Under the pieces are notes generated by a model. It worked only from the letters and a program-made list of their open reading frames with translations, did no database searches and had not been told where the DNA came from. This document shows positions 28,388-36,914 of a DNA stretch of 64,000 bases, one piece after another (position 1 is the first letter of the stretch; every line of letters starts with the position of its first letter). The stretch spans positions 186,001 to 250,000 of the forward strand of contig CAMBHL010000002.1 of the NCBI GenBank assembly GCA_945867155.1, written 5' to 3'. Source of the stretch: an uncultured Eubacteriaceae bacterium (GTDB taxonomy: Bacteria > Bacillota > Clostridia > Eubacteriales > Eubacteriaceae). Position numbers and translations under genes: made by a program.

Positions 28388-29452
28388 ATGAAGAAGCGCT
28401 GGGCTTTTCTAAGTGTCAGCCGGGAGGGGGCGCGCCTGGCCGGGCGCTGCGCCAAGGCCATGGCCGGCGAGGTGCAGATTTCGGTTTACACCCTTAAAAA
28501 ATATGCAGAGGGAGCCGCGCAGCCTTACCCCGGCGACAGCAAGCTTGGATCTTTCTGGGCGCAGGCGATGATGGACTTCGATGTGCTGGTCTGTGTCATG
28601 GCAGCGGGCATTGTCGTGCGGGGCATTGCGCCCTATATTCAGCACAAGTCAAAAGATCCTGCAGTGCTGGTGCTCGACGCCGGCGGCCGTTACGTGATCA
28701 GCCTGCTGTCCGGCCATTTGGGCGGCGCCAATGCCGCAGCGAGGACGTTGTCCACGCGAATCGGCGCCGAACCGGTCATCACAACGGGAACGGACGTGGC
28801 CGGGCTTTTGGCTGTGGACACGCTGGCCCAGAAACTTAACTGCACCTTTACGGATTTCGAGGCCGCCAAAAATGTGACGGCCTTGATTTTAGATCAGAAA
28901 CCCGTTGAAATCGTCAATGAAGCGGGCGTGGATTTGTCGGCTGTTTCTCTGCCGGACACGGTGGCGGTAACGGCACGCATGACAGCATCCTCCCAGGGGC
29001 AGATTGTGATTTCTGAAAGCGACCGGCTGACCCTTCAGTCCGGTCATCAGGTTCAGCTGATTCCCCGGGATATGGTGCTCGGCATCGGCTGTAAGAAAAA
29101 CACGCCGGCCGAACGCATCACGGCAAAGGTGAAAGGGCTTTTGAAGGCCTATCACCTGCATCCCAAGGCCCTCGCCGTTTTTGCGACCATCGGGCTCAAA
29201 GCCCATGAGCAGGGGTTAATTAAAAGTGCCGAAGCTTTTGGCGCAGCGGTCAAAATTGTAGAGGATGATGCCATTAAATCCGTTCAGGATCGATTTGAAG
29301 GCTCGGATTTTGTCGAAAAGATCACCGGCCTTCGCGGCGTCAGTGAACCGGCCGGCTATGTTGCGTCAGGACAGGGGAATTGTATTGCCCCTGTGGTGAA
29401 GGGAGACGGCGTCACGCTGTCCCTGTGGCGAATGGCGCACAATCAAAAATAG
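28388..29452 (+). CDS. cbiG: Cobalt-precorrin-5A hydrolase
   Basis: A 354-residue CbiG of normal length with its three parts. The N-terminal domain contains VCVMAAGIVVRGIAPYIQHK and LLSGHLGGANAAAR; a variable middle follows; the C-terminal domain has VLGIGCKKNTPAERI and a late QGNCIAPV. CbiG opens the delta-lactone and releases the two-carbon fragment as acetaldehyde, a step confined to the anaerobic route. Confidence 0.94.
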   Translation: MKKRWAFLSVSREGARLAGRCAKAMAGEVQISVYTLKKYAEGAAQPYPGDSKLGSFWAQAMMDFDVLVCVMAAGIVVRGIAPYIQHKSKDPAVLVLDAGGRYVISLLSGHLGGANAAARTLSTRIGAEPVITTGTDVAGLLAVDTLAQKLNCTFTDFEAAKNVTALILDQKPVEIVNEAGVDLSAVSLPDTVAVTARMTASSQGQIVISESDRLTLQSGHQVQLIPRDMVLGIGCKKNTPAERITAKVKGLLKAYHLHPKALAVFATIGLKAHEQGLIKSAEAFGAAVKIVEDDAIKSVQDRFEGSDFVEKITGLRGVSEPAGYVASGQGNCIAPVVKGDGVTLSLWRMAHNQK

Positions 29453-29468
29453 AATCAGAGAGAAAATA

Positions 29469-30218
29469 ATGAATCAGAAAAAAATTTATGTGACAGGGCT
29501 TGGCCCTGGCAATGCAGACCACATGACAGGGGCTGCACTGGCTTCCATGGCCGATGCGGATATTGTCGTGGGTTATAAAACCTATATCGATTTAATTAAA
29601 GATCTGGACTGTGTCCAGGGCAAAACCCTGAAAGCGTCCGGCATGCGCAAGGAAGTCGACCGCTGCCAGGAATGTCTGGACTTGGCCCTGGAAGGCAAAA
29701 CGGTGACTTTGGTCAGTTCCGGAGACGCCGGGGTTTACGGCATGGCCGGCATCATGCTGGAACTGGTTGAAAAACAGAAGGCCGACGTGGAAGTGGAAGT
29801 GGTGCCGGGGATTTCAGCCGTCAACGCAGCCGCTTCTATTCTGGGGGCACCGCTGATGCACGATTATGCCGTGATTTCCCTGTCCAATTTGTTAACCGAC
29901 TGGGAACTGATCAAGAAGCGCATCCGCTGCGCCGGCGAAGGGGATTTTGTCATCGCCCTGTACAACCCGAAAAGCAAAGGACGCCCGACCAATATCAACA
30001 CCTGTCAGGAAATCCTGCTTCAGGTGAAAGATCCCAAGACGCCGGTGGGCATCGTCCAGAACGCCATGCGGGACGGCCAGAAAAAATGCATCACGACGCT
30101 GGATCAGATGTGCGATCAGGAAATCAACATGTTCTCCCTCGTGATCATCGGCAATTCTAAAACCTACGTTTCAGAAGACGGTCAGACGATGATCACCCCG
30201 AGGGGGTACAGACTGTGA
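29469..30218 (+). CDS. cbiH: Cobalt-factor III / precorrin-3B C17-methyltransferase
   Basis: A 249-residue methylase that methylates C-17 and contracts the ring. Signatures are VTGLGPGNADHMTGAALAS, VSSGDAGVYGMAGIMLEL, PGISAVNAAASILGAPLMHD and DFVIALYNPKSKGRPTN. Separated from cbiG by 16 bp with AGAGAGAAAA upstream. It ends in a GTGA overlap with cbiJ. Confidence 0.95.
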   Translation: MNQKKIYVTGLGPGNADHMTGAALASMADADIVVGYKTYIDLIKDLDCVQGKTLKASGMRKEVDRCQECLDLALEGKTVTLVSSGDAGVYGMAGIMLELVEKQKADVEVEVVPGISAVNAAASILGAPLMHDYAVISLSNLLTDWELIKKRIRCAGEGDFVIALYNPKSKGRPTNINTCQEILLQVKDPKTPVGIVQNAMRDGQKKCITTLDQMCDQEINMFSLVIIGNSKTYVSEDGQTMITPRGYRL

Positions 30219-30988
30219 TCTTTCTCGAAGGCGGAACGGCTGACGGGAGAGAGGCGGCCGAGCGTCTGGCGGCTGCCGGAGAAGAAGTCATCTACTCGTC
30301 GATTTCCAATTACAACGCGCCCAAAGAAAACCGCCATCTGCATTGGCATATCGGGACGATGGACGCCGATCAGCTGAAAGATTTTCTGACTGAACAAAAG
30401 GTGACGGTTTTCGTCGATGCGACCCACCCCTACGCCAGACAAGCGTCCGTCAACGCCATGGCCGCCTGCGGCGCCCTGCATCTGCGCTACATCCGTTTTG
30501 AACGCCCGGGCATTTTAAGTATGGCGCCGGAACTTCAGAAGCAGGTGCGCCATTTTCCGGATTACGATGAGATGGTGAGTTACCTTCAAAATTTCCCGGG
30601 AAATATTCTGACGACCACAGGCAGTCGGGAACTGGCCCATTATCAGACCCTTGACAAGGAACGGCTCTTCATCCGGGTGCTGCCCACGTCGTCAGTGTTA
30701 AAAAAATGCGAGGGGCTGGGCTACAAGCCAAGCCACATCTTCGGGATGCAGGGGCCTTTTTCACAGGCCATGAATGTGGCAATGATTGAAGACCACGAGA
30801 TCCGCTTTGTGACGACCAAGGACTCCGGCGATATCGGCGGGGTCGCGGATAAAATCAGGGCGGCGAAGGAAAAGGGTGCGGAAGTGCTTTGTGTCGACCG
30901 CCCGGATTTAGACTATCCGGAAGTTTACGCCGATATCGACCGGCTTTTAGGACAGCTTGCCGCGCGGAAAGACGATACGCAGGGATAA
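30215..30988 (+). CDS. cbiJ: Cobalt-precorrin-6A reductase
   Basis: A 257-residue CbiJ/CobK protein: LEGGTADGREAAERL at the start, VDATHPYARQASVNA, the TTGSRELAHYQ loop and VTKDSGDIGGVADK (here TTKDSG) near the C terminus. It reduces the corrin macrocycle with a pyridine nucleotide. The GTG start overlaps cbiH by 4 bp. Confidence 0.92.
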   Translation: MIFLEGGTADGREAAERLAAAGEEVIYSSISNYNAPKENRHLHWHIGTMDADQLKDFLTEQKVTVFVDATHPYARQASVNAMAACGALHLRYIRFERPGILSMAPELQKQVRHFPDYDEMVSYLQNFPGNILTTTGSRELAHYQTLDKERLFIRVLPTSSVLKKCEGLGYKPSHIFGMQGPFSQAMNVAMIEDHEIRFVTTKDSGDIGGVADKIRAAKEKGAEVLCVDRPDLDYPEVYADIDRLLGQLAARKDDTQG

Positions 30989-31004
30989 GGAGTGCAGAAC
31001 AGAC

Positions 31005-32519
31005 ATGGGAAATAAAGCGAAAAAAATAATGTTTCAGGGAACAGGTTCATCCGTTGGAAAAAGTTTGATGTGTGCCGCGATGTGCCGGATTTTTACGGAT
31101 ATGGGCATGACGGTCAGACCCTTTAAGGCGCAGAACATGGCCCTGAATTCATTTATCACAAAAGACGGCAAAGAAATGGGCCGCGCTCAGGTGACCCAGG
31201 CGGAATGTGCACGCATCGAACCTGACGTGCGCATGAACCCGGTTTTGCTCAAACCGAATTCCGATGTCGGCTCCCAGGTCATTTTAAACGGCGTGGCGGA
31301 ATTCAATATGGATGCGGCGGATTATCACCGCTACAAGAGTAAACTCACGAATGTCGTCATGGACGCTTACAACAGTTTGGCGGAAGAAGCCGACGTCGTG
31401 GTCATCGAAGGCGCTGGCAGCCCCGCGGAAATCAATCTGCGGGAAAACGACATCGTGAACATGGGACTGGCGGAAATGATCGACGCGCCGGTGGTGCTGA
31501 TCGGAGATATCGACCGGGGCGGGGTGTTCGCTTCGGTTTACGGCACCGTCAAGCTGCTGCCCCCTGAAGAACAGGCCCGCTTCGCCGGATACATCATCAA
31601 CAAGTTCCGGGGCGATGTGGCCTTGTTAAAACCCGGCATCGACATGATGGACCCGATGCTGAACGTGCCCTGTCTCGGCGTGGTGCCCTACACCCGCTTG
31701 GTCATCGACGATGAAGACTCTGTTACCGAACGGTGGTACGGCAAACACAACGGCCAGATTACCATCGGCATCGTCCGCCTCCGCCACGTGTCGAATTTCA
31801 CCGACGCGACGGTTTTCGACATGTATCCGGAAGTGTCCGTGGAATACTACAAAAATGAACGGGAAATCGAGCGGGCAGAGCCGGATCTGTTAATCATTCC
31901 GGGATCGAAAAACACCATCGACGATGTCAAACACCTCAAAATGTCCAAGATGGCCGACGCCATCATTAAAAAACATGAAGAAGGGGTGCCGGTTGTCGGC
32001 ATTTGCGGTGGGTATCAGATTATCGGCAAAACCATTTCCGATCCCTATCATGTGGAATCCCAGGCCGATCAGATCGAAGGACTGGGCCTTTTGGACATCG
32101 ACACGGAACTCGAAGAAACGAAGACGACGACTCAGGAAACCGGGACCATGCTCAACGGGTTCCTCGACATCGATCCCAAAAACAAAAAAGTCCGGGGCTA
32201 TGAAATTCATATGGGCAAATCCGAACCGAGAAATGCCGAAACCAAGCCCTTTGCCAGATTGGCCGACGGCCGCCTGGACGGGGCCGTGTCGGCGGACAAA
32301 ACCGTGGTGGGTACGTATCTCCACGGAATTTTCGACAACGATGAGCTGCGGGAAAGCCTGCTCAATCAGATCAAGGCGAAAAAGCACATGGCCGCCGGCA
32401 GCGTCCGGGATTATCAGGCCTTTAAGGAAAGTCAGTACAATCTGCTGGCGAAAACGGTGAAGGAAGCCCTCGATATGGATCAGATCATGGCCATTCTCGA
32501 CGGCAGCTGGAGGGATTGA
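31005..32519 (+). CDS. cbiP: Cobyric acid synthase
   Basis: A 504-residue amidotransferase (CobQ/CbiP) that amidates four side chains (b, d, e and g) of adenosylcobyrinate diamide. It has the P-loop FQGTGSSVGKSLMCAAMCR, PFKAQNMALNS, GDIDRGGVFAS, and the amidotransferase region VVGICGGYQIIG with its Cys and GTYLHGIFDND with its His. The chosen ATG has AAGGAG about 12 bases upstream; an in-frame TTG 48 bp earlier, within cbiJ, is less likely. Confidence 0.95.
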   Translation: MGNKAKKIMFQGTGSSVGKSLMCAAMCRIFTDMGMTVRPFKAQNMALNSFITKDGKEMGRAQVTQAECARIEPDVRMNPVLLKPNSDVGSQVILNGVAEFNMDAADYHRYKSKLTNVVMDAYNSLAEEADVVVIEGAGSPAEINLRENDIVNMGLAEMIDAPVVLIGDIDRGGVFASVYGTVKLLPPEEQARFAGYIINKFRGDVALLKPGIDMMDPMLNVPCLGVVPYTRLVIDDEDSVTERWYGKHNGQITIGIVRLRHVSNFTDATVFDMYPEVSVEYYKNEREIERAEPDLLIIPGSKNTIDDVKHLKMSKMADAIIKKHEEGVPVVGICGGYQIIGKTISDPYHVESQADQIEGLGLLDIDTELEETKTTTQETGTMLNGFLDIDPKNKKVRGYEIHMGKSEPRNAETKPFARLADGRLDGAVSADKTVVGTYLHGIFDNDELRESLLNQIKAKKHMAAGSVRDYQAFKESQYNLLAKTVKEALDMDQIMAILDGSWRD

Positions 32520-33538
32520 TGACCGTTTCATATTGGATTTGGATGCTGATGATTCTCGGCGCCGTGGCATTGGACTGGATCATCGGGGACCCGGTCAAAA
32601 TTCCCCATCCCATTGTCTGGATCGGCAGATTAATTGGAAAATTCACCAAACTTTTCAATACTGCGCCGGAAAAAAAAGGCCCTTCCCGGGCTAAGGGCCT
32701 TCTGATGTGGGCGCTTGTGATCCTCATCACAGGGGGTGTGACCGCCTTGGTGCAGTGGCTCTGTCTGAAGATTCATCCCGTTCTCTTTATCGCGGTGGCC
32801 GTGTGGTTTTTGGGGACAACTTTGGCCGAAAAGAGCCTGCGTCAAGCCGTTGAAAATGTCGGAAAGGCCTTAGACAAAGGCGACCTCCCCTCGGCGAGAC
32901 AGCAGGTCGGCTATCTGTGCGGCCGGGACACCAGTGCCCTGTCCGAACACGAAATCATCCGGGCGACAGTGGAGACGACTGCGGAAAATACCATCGATGG
33001 TATTCTGGCTCCGCTGTTTTATATGTTTCTCGGGGTGATCCTTCAGCACTTTGTGTGGTTTCTCACGCCGCTGACCCTGGCCATGGTGTACAAGGCCGTG
33101 AACACAATGGATTCGATGACCGGTTATATTCAGGCGCCGTACACCCATTTCGGCTACTTCCCGGCAAAACTCGACGACGTTTTTAATTTTCCCGCTGCGC
33201 GTCTGGGATCGTGGGTGATGCTCGGAGCCGGCGGCATCATCGGCGATGACTTTAAAAACGGCTGCCGCATTTACAAACGGGACAAGAACAATCACAGAAG
33301 CCCCAACGCCGGGCATCCGGAATCGGCGGCGGCCGGCCTGCTGCACATTCAGATCGGCGGCACCAATATCTATTTCGGGCAGGTCGTCGAAAAGCCCACG
33401 ATCGGCGATGCGGACGAACCTTTGTCCGCGGCGCATATTAAAAAGACCCTCGGCATTATGACTGCGTCGGAAGTTGGCCTGGCATTTTTGGGTGTGGTTG
33501 TTTACATCGCGGCCATTTTCCTGCAGATGCTGAAATAA
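32519..33538 (+). CDS. cbiB: Adenosylcobinamide-phosphate synthase CbiB
   Basis: A 339-residue membrane protein. It opens with ALDWIIGDPVKIPHPIVWIGRLI, the CbiB signature, and continues with TVETTAENTIDGILAPLFY, a conserved catalytic region. Helices flank it on both sides. It attaches aminopropanol phosphate (made by PduX and CobD) to adenosylcobyrate. The ATG shares one base with the cbiP stop (TGATG). A perfect inverted repeat with an A-run lies inside the gene at 32670-32701 and reads as a terminator on the opposite strand. Confidence 0.94.
   Translation: MTVSYWIWMLMILGAVALDWIIGDPVKIPHPIVWIGRLIGKFTKLFNTAPEKKGPSRAKGLLMWALVILITGGVTALVQWLCLKIHPVLFIAVAVWFLGTTLAEKSLRQAVENVGKALDKGDLPSARQQVGYLCGRDTSALSEHEIIRATVETTAENTIDGILAPLFYMFLGVILQHFVWFLTPLTLAMVYKAVNTMDSMTGYIQAPYTHFGYFPAKLDDVFNFPAARLGSWVMLGAGGIIGDDFKNGCRIYKRDKNNHRSPNAGHPESAAAGLLHIQIGGTNIYFGQVVEKPTIGDADEPLSAAHIKKTLGIMTASEVGLAFLGVVVYIAAIFLQMLK
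32670..32701 (-). terminator. Antisense intrinsic-terminator motif inside cbiB
   Basis: Eight A (32670-32677) overlap the start of AAGGCCCTT (32676-32684), which pairs perfectly with AAGGGCCTT (32693-32701). Read on the minus strand this is a 9-bp GC-rich stem followed by a U-run. Confidence 0.5.
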
Positions 33539-33555
33539 AGACAGAGGAGGACAAA

Positions 33556-34608
33556 TTGAATCGTCATGGAGGTTATCAGGGCGAGCGTTCTGAAATGCTC
33601 GATTTTTCAGTCAACATTAATCCCTTGGGCATGCCGCCCCATTTGAAGTACGCATTGGAAGACGCCCTCGACGGGCTGGGCCGTTATCCGGAACCCGACG
33701 GCCGGCGACACAAAAAGCGCCTTGCCCGGCGCCTTGGCGTCGCTGACGACTGGGTGATTCTCGGCAACGGTGGCATCGAGCTCATTTATTTATACGCGTC
33801 GGCTTTTTCAGGGGGGACCGCGGTGATTGTGGTGCCGACCTTTAATGAATACGCCGAAGCCCTTTCCAATGCCGGGTGGGATCTGCGCCTGTGGCAGACG
33901 GATTGGGATTCCCGCTTCCGTCTCGACGCCGAAGCTTTCGCCGACTACGTCTGCCAGACCCAGCCGACCGCGGTTTTCCTGTGCAACCCCAACAATCCGA
34001 CCGGGGTGGCCTATTCACCGAATTATATCAAAAATTTGATGGATCAGTGCCCGGATACGGTGCAGTGGTTCATCGACGAGTCCTTCGTTGGATTTTCCTC
34101 CAAGGCCTCCTGTTTTGAACTGGTGGACGGCAGCCGGCCGGTGATTCTGCTGCGTTCGATGACGAAGTTTTTCGGCATTCCGGGACTGCGTCTGGGCTAC
34201 GCCGTCGGACATCCGAAACTGATTTCCAAAATGGCCGGGGTGCAGATGCCGTGGAGCGTCAACAGTCTGGCCCTGACGGCGTTGGACAATTTATTTGAAG
34301 ATCAGAAGTACATCGACGACACGATTTCCTACACCCAGCGGGAACGGGACCGGGTCCGGGCCGCCCTGAGCAAGATCCCCGGACTCGACGTTCTGCCGTC
34401 CAGCGCGGATTTCCATTTGATGCGCCTTCAGGAAGGGACGGCGGCCGATTTAAATGCCCTGCTCGAAACTCAAAAAATCTACATCCGGACCTGCGAAGAT
34501 TTTGTGGGATTGGGGGATGCGTATTTTCGGGCGGCGGTCAAGAAAAAAGATGAAAATGACCGGCTGATCGCGGCGCTGTCTGCGATTTTGACCCATCAAA
34601 AAGCATAG
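33556..34608 (+). CDS. cobD: Threonine-phosphate decarboxylase
   Basis: A 350-residue PLP enzyme of the HisC-like fold. It has LDFSVNINPLGMP at the start, CNPNNPTGV, and SMTKFFGIPGLRLGY carrying the Schiff-base Lys. CobD decarboxylates L-threonine phosphate to (R)-1-amino-2-propanol phosphate for CbiB. The TTG start is convincing: GAGGAGG lies five bases before it and the product begins MNRHGGY, the usual CobD beginning. The B12 context separates it from histidinol-phosphate aminotransferase. Confidence 0.92.
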   Translation: MNRHGGYQGERSEMLDFSVNINPLGMPPHLKYALEDALDGLGRYPEPDGRRHKKRLARRLGVADDWVILGNGGIELIYLYASAFSGGTAVIVVPTFNEYAEALSNAGWDLRLWQTDWDSRFRLDAEAFADYVCQTQPTAVFLCNPNNPTGVAYSPNYIKNLMDQCPDTVQWFIDESFVGFSSKASCFELVDGSRPVILLRSMTKFFGIPGLRLGYAVGHPKLISKMAGVQMPWSVNSLALTALDNLFEDQKYIDDTISYTQRERDRVRAALSKIPGLDVLPSSADFHLMRLQEGTAADLNALLETQKIYIRTCEDFVGLGDAYFRAAVKKKDENDRLIAALSAILTHQKA

Positions 34609-34622
34609 GAACGAGGAGAGAT

Positions 34623-35213
34623 ATGAGTATTACGTTGGTAACGGGCGGCGCCCGCAGCGGCAAGAGCCGCTACGCCGAAAAACAGGTGCTGATTTCAGAA
34701 GCGGCCGGTCACGGGCCTGTGGCTTACATCGCGACGGCCATTCCCTTTGACGACGGCATGAAGGACCGCATCGCCAAGCACCAGGCGAGACGGCCGAAAC
34801 GCTGGGCGACGGTGGAGCAGTACAAAAACTTTAGGACTTTATTGCAGCATCCGGCCTTTGCAGAAGCCCAGACCGTTTTGTTTGACTGCCTGACCGTGAT
34901 GATCACCAACCAGATGATGGATCTGGAAAAAGACTGGGATCACGTTTCAATGGAACGGGCCGGCGAGATAGAAGAGCAGATCTTAAAAGACACGGCCGAT
35001 CTGCTGCACGCCATGGCCCTGAAAAGAGAAAGCTACATCGTCACCAACGAAGTGGGCATGGGGCTGGTGCCGGCGTACCGGATGGGCAATTTGTTCCGGG
35101 ACATTGCCGGAAGGGTGAATCAGATGGTAGCCGCCGAAGCCGACCGTGTGGTCTTCTGCGTGAGCGGCATTCCCATGACGATCAAAAACAGCGGAACTTT
35201 TGAAAAAATATAA
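34623..35213 (+). CDS. cobU: Adenosylcobinamide kinase / guanylyltransferase
   Basis: A 196-residue CobU with the P-loop VTGGARSGKSRYAEKQ, the YIATAIPFDDGMKDRI region and the late TNEVGMGLVPAYRMGNLFRDIAGRVNQ. It phosphorylates adenosylcobinamide and adds GMP, giving the activated substrate for CobS. cobS and cobT are not next to it. Last gene of the corrinoid run; a terminator follows. Confidence 0.95.
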   Translation: MSITLVTGGARSGKSRYAEKQVLISEAAGHGPVAYIATAIPFDDGMKDRIAKHQARRPKRWATVEQYKNFRTLLQHPAFAEAQTVLFDCLTVMITNQMMDLEKDWDHVSMERAGEIEEQILKDTADLLHAMALKRESYIVTNEVGMGLVPAYRMGNLFRDIAGRVNQMVAAEADRVVFCVSGIPMTIKNSGTFEKI

Positions 35214-35230
35214 GCACACAAAGCGAATGA

Positions 35231-35262
35231 GATTAACCTGCTCGGGTTAATCTTATTTTTTT
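35231..35262 (+). terminator. Terminator after cobU
   Basis: Stem GATTAACC / GGTTAATC with a 6-base loop, then TTATTTTTTTT. It closes the 25 kb corrinoid cluster. Confidence 0.88.
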
Positions 35263-35325
35263 TGCTTTTTTATAAAATTTATTAAATGTAAATTGTTGTC
35301 AGATGCTAACATAGTGACCGTACAC

Positions 35326-35337
35326 ATTGTATACAAT
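35326..35337. promoter_or_regulatory. Perfect palindrome, candidate regulator site
   Basis: ATTGTATACAAT is a 12-base perfect palindrome 54 bp before the dehydrogenase start. Its right half contains a TACAAT -10-like hexamer. The TTGT..ACAA arms resemble sites of GntR/FadR-subfamily repressors that often control lactate genes; this link is inference. Confidence 0.4.
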
Positions 35338-35390
35338 ATGGATTATAGAGAATGAAAAGAAATTGAACAAAATTTGGAAGAAGGCACATT

Positions 35391-36797
35391 ATGAAATTTA
35401 ATCCGGTGACAGATGAATTAGTACAGGCCCTGAAAGATGCTCTGGGCGAACACAAGGTCAAGCAGGACCCTGATGTTCTGGAAGCGTACAAAACCGATCA
35501 GGAAGGGGATGCGAAATATCATCACATGCCTGAACTGGTGGTTTTCCCAGAATCGACAGAAGAAGTGGCCAAAGTGGTGCGGCTCGCGAATCAGTACAAG
35601 GTGCCGATTACGCCGAGAAGCGGCGGCACTTCGGTTTCCCGCGGGGCTATTCCGATTTACCACGGCATTGTCCTGGTGCTCACGAAAATGAACCACATTC
35701 TCAAAGTGGACGGCGAAAATCTGTACGCGGTGGCTGAAAGCGGCGTTTACACTTCAGATCTTCAGAACGCGGCCAAGGCGAAGGGACTGATTTACGCCGG
35801 CGACCCGTGCTCAGCGACGAGCTGCATGATCGGCGGCAACGTCGCGACGAACGCCGGCGGCGACCGCGCCGTGAAATACGGTGTGACCCGGGATCAGATC
35901 TACGCGCTGAAAGTCGTCACCCCGACGGGAGACATCGTCACCGTCGGCAAGCGGACGAAGAAGAACGCCTGCGGCTACGCACTGGAACAGTTGCTCATCG
36001 GTTCAGAAGGGACCCTGGGCATCATCACCGAAATCACGGTTAAACTTCTGCCCCTTCCGAAATACCGCCAGGATGTGGTCGCGGTCTTCCGGGACAACGC
36101 AAAGGCCCTGCGCCTGCCCAACCGTCTGACCAAGGAAGGCATTGTGGCCACGAGCATGGAATACCTGGACTACAAAGCCATCAAGGCCGTCGCCGAATAT
36201 CTCGATGTCACGGCACCTTTCGCTGAAGATTTCTGCGTTTACGTCATCATGACCATCGAAACTTACAACGAAGAATACATGGATCAGCAGCTGGTGACCA
36301 TCGACGAAGTGTCCCGGGAAATGGGCGCTGAAGATGTGCGCATCATCGAACCGAAATCCACGATCTGGGATCTGCGCAAGAACTTCGGCGAAGCCGCAAG
36401 GGAAGCGAGCCCGAAATATTATCAGGAAGATTTTGTTGTGCCTTTGGACAAAATCATCGACGTCATGGAATTCATCCCGACCGTGGAAAAGAAGTGCGGC
36501 ATTCCGACGATCACCTGCGCCCACATCGGCGACGGCAACATCCACACTGCGCTGATGAATTACGACTTTGACGACGACGAATGGGCGCAGAAAGTTGAAG
36601 ATTTCCACGCTGAAGTCTATCCGATGGTGTACAGCGTCGGCGGCACGATGTCCGGGGAACACGGCATCGGCTACAAACGGGTGAAGGATTTTGCCAAATA
36701 CACGGATCCCGCTGAACTTAACATGATGAAGGCCATCAAAAAAGCCCTCGACCCCAACGATATTCTGAATCCGGGGAAAATTTTTGATCTGGACTAA
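35391..36797 (+). CDS. FAD-linked D-lactate/glycolate dehydrogenase (LctD/GlcD type)
   Basis: A 468-residue oxidoreductase of the VAO/PCMH family. The FAD domain has VPITPRSGGTSVSRGAIP and GGNVATNAGGDRAVKYG, and the C-terminal substrate domain has CAHIGDGNIHTALM (metal His) and SGEHGIGYKR. Relatives are GlcD and the LctD subunit of the electron-bifurcating lactate dehydrogenase of acetogens. LctD normally sits beside its EtfBA-type partners lctB and lctC; they are absent here. GAAGAAGG lies upstream of the ATG. It is flanked by terminators, so it is transcribed alone. Confidence 0.87.
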   Translation: MKFNPVTDELVQALKDALGEHKVKQDPDVLEAYKTDQEGDAKYHHMPELVVFPESTEEVAKVVRLANQYKVPITPRSGGTSVSRGAIPIYHGIVLVLTKMNHILKVDGENLYAVAESGVYTSDLQNAAKAKGLIYAGDPCSATSCMIGGNVATNAGGDRAVKYGVTRDQIYALKVVTPTGDIVTVGKRTKKNACGYALEQLLIGSEGTLGIITEITVKLLPLPKYRQDVVAVFRDNAKALRLPNRLTKEGIVATSMEYLDYKAIKAVAEYLDVTAPFAEDFCVYVIMTIETYNEEYMDQQLVTIDEVSREMGAEDVRIIEPKSTIWDLRKNFGEAAREASPKYYQEDFVVPLDKIIDVMEFIPTVEKKCGIPTITCAHIGDGNIHTALMNYDFDDDEWAQKVEDFHAEVYPMVYSVGGTMSGEHGIGYKRVKDFAKYTDPAELNMMKAIKKALDPNDILNPGKIFDLD

Positions 36798-36810
36798 CGG
36801 CTGGTTTCTT

Positions 36811-36837
36811 AAGACGCCTCACGGGGCGTCTTTTTTT
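36811..36837 (+). terminator. Terminator after the lactate/glycolate dehydrogenase gene
   Basis: Stem AAGACGCC / GGCGTCTT with a TCACGG-type loop, followed by a run of T. Confidence 0.9.
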
Positions 36838-36850
36838 GAGGGTTAAAATT

Positions 36851-36879
36851 TTGGCAGAAAAACCAGATCATGATATAAT
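36851..36879 (+). promoter_or_regulatory. Promoter for the phosphatase-ArsC fusion gene
   Basis: TTGGCA, a 17-base spacer and a perfect TATAAT, 35 bp before the start codon. Confidence 0.75.
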
Positions 36880-36914
36880 AAATCCGTATGAACAAAGGAT
36901 GAAGCAGGTGAATT

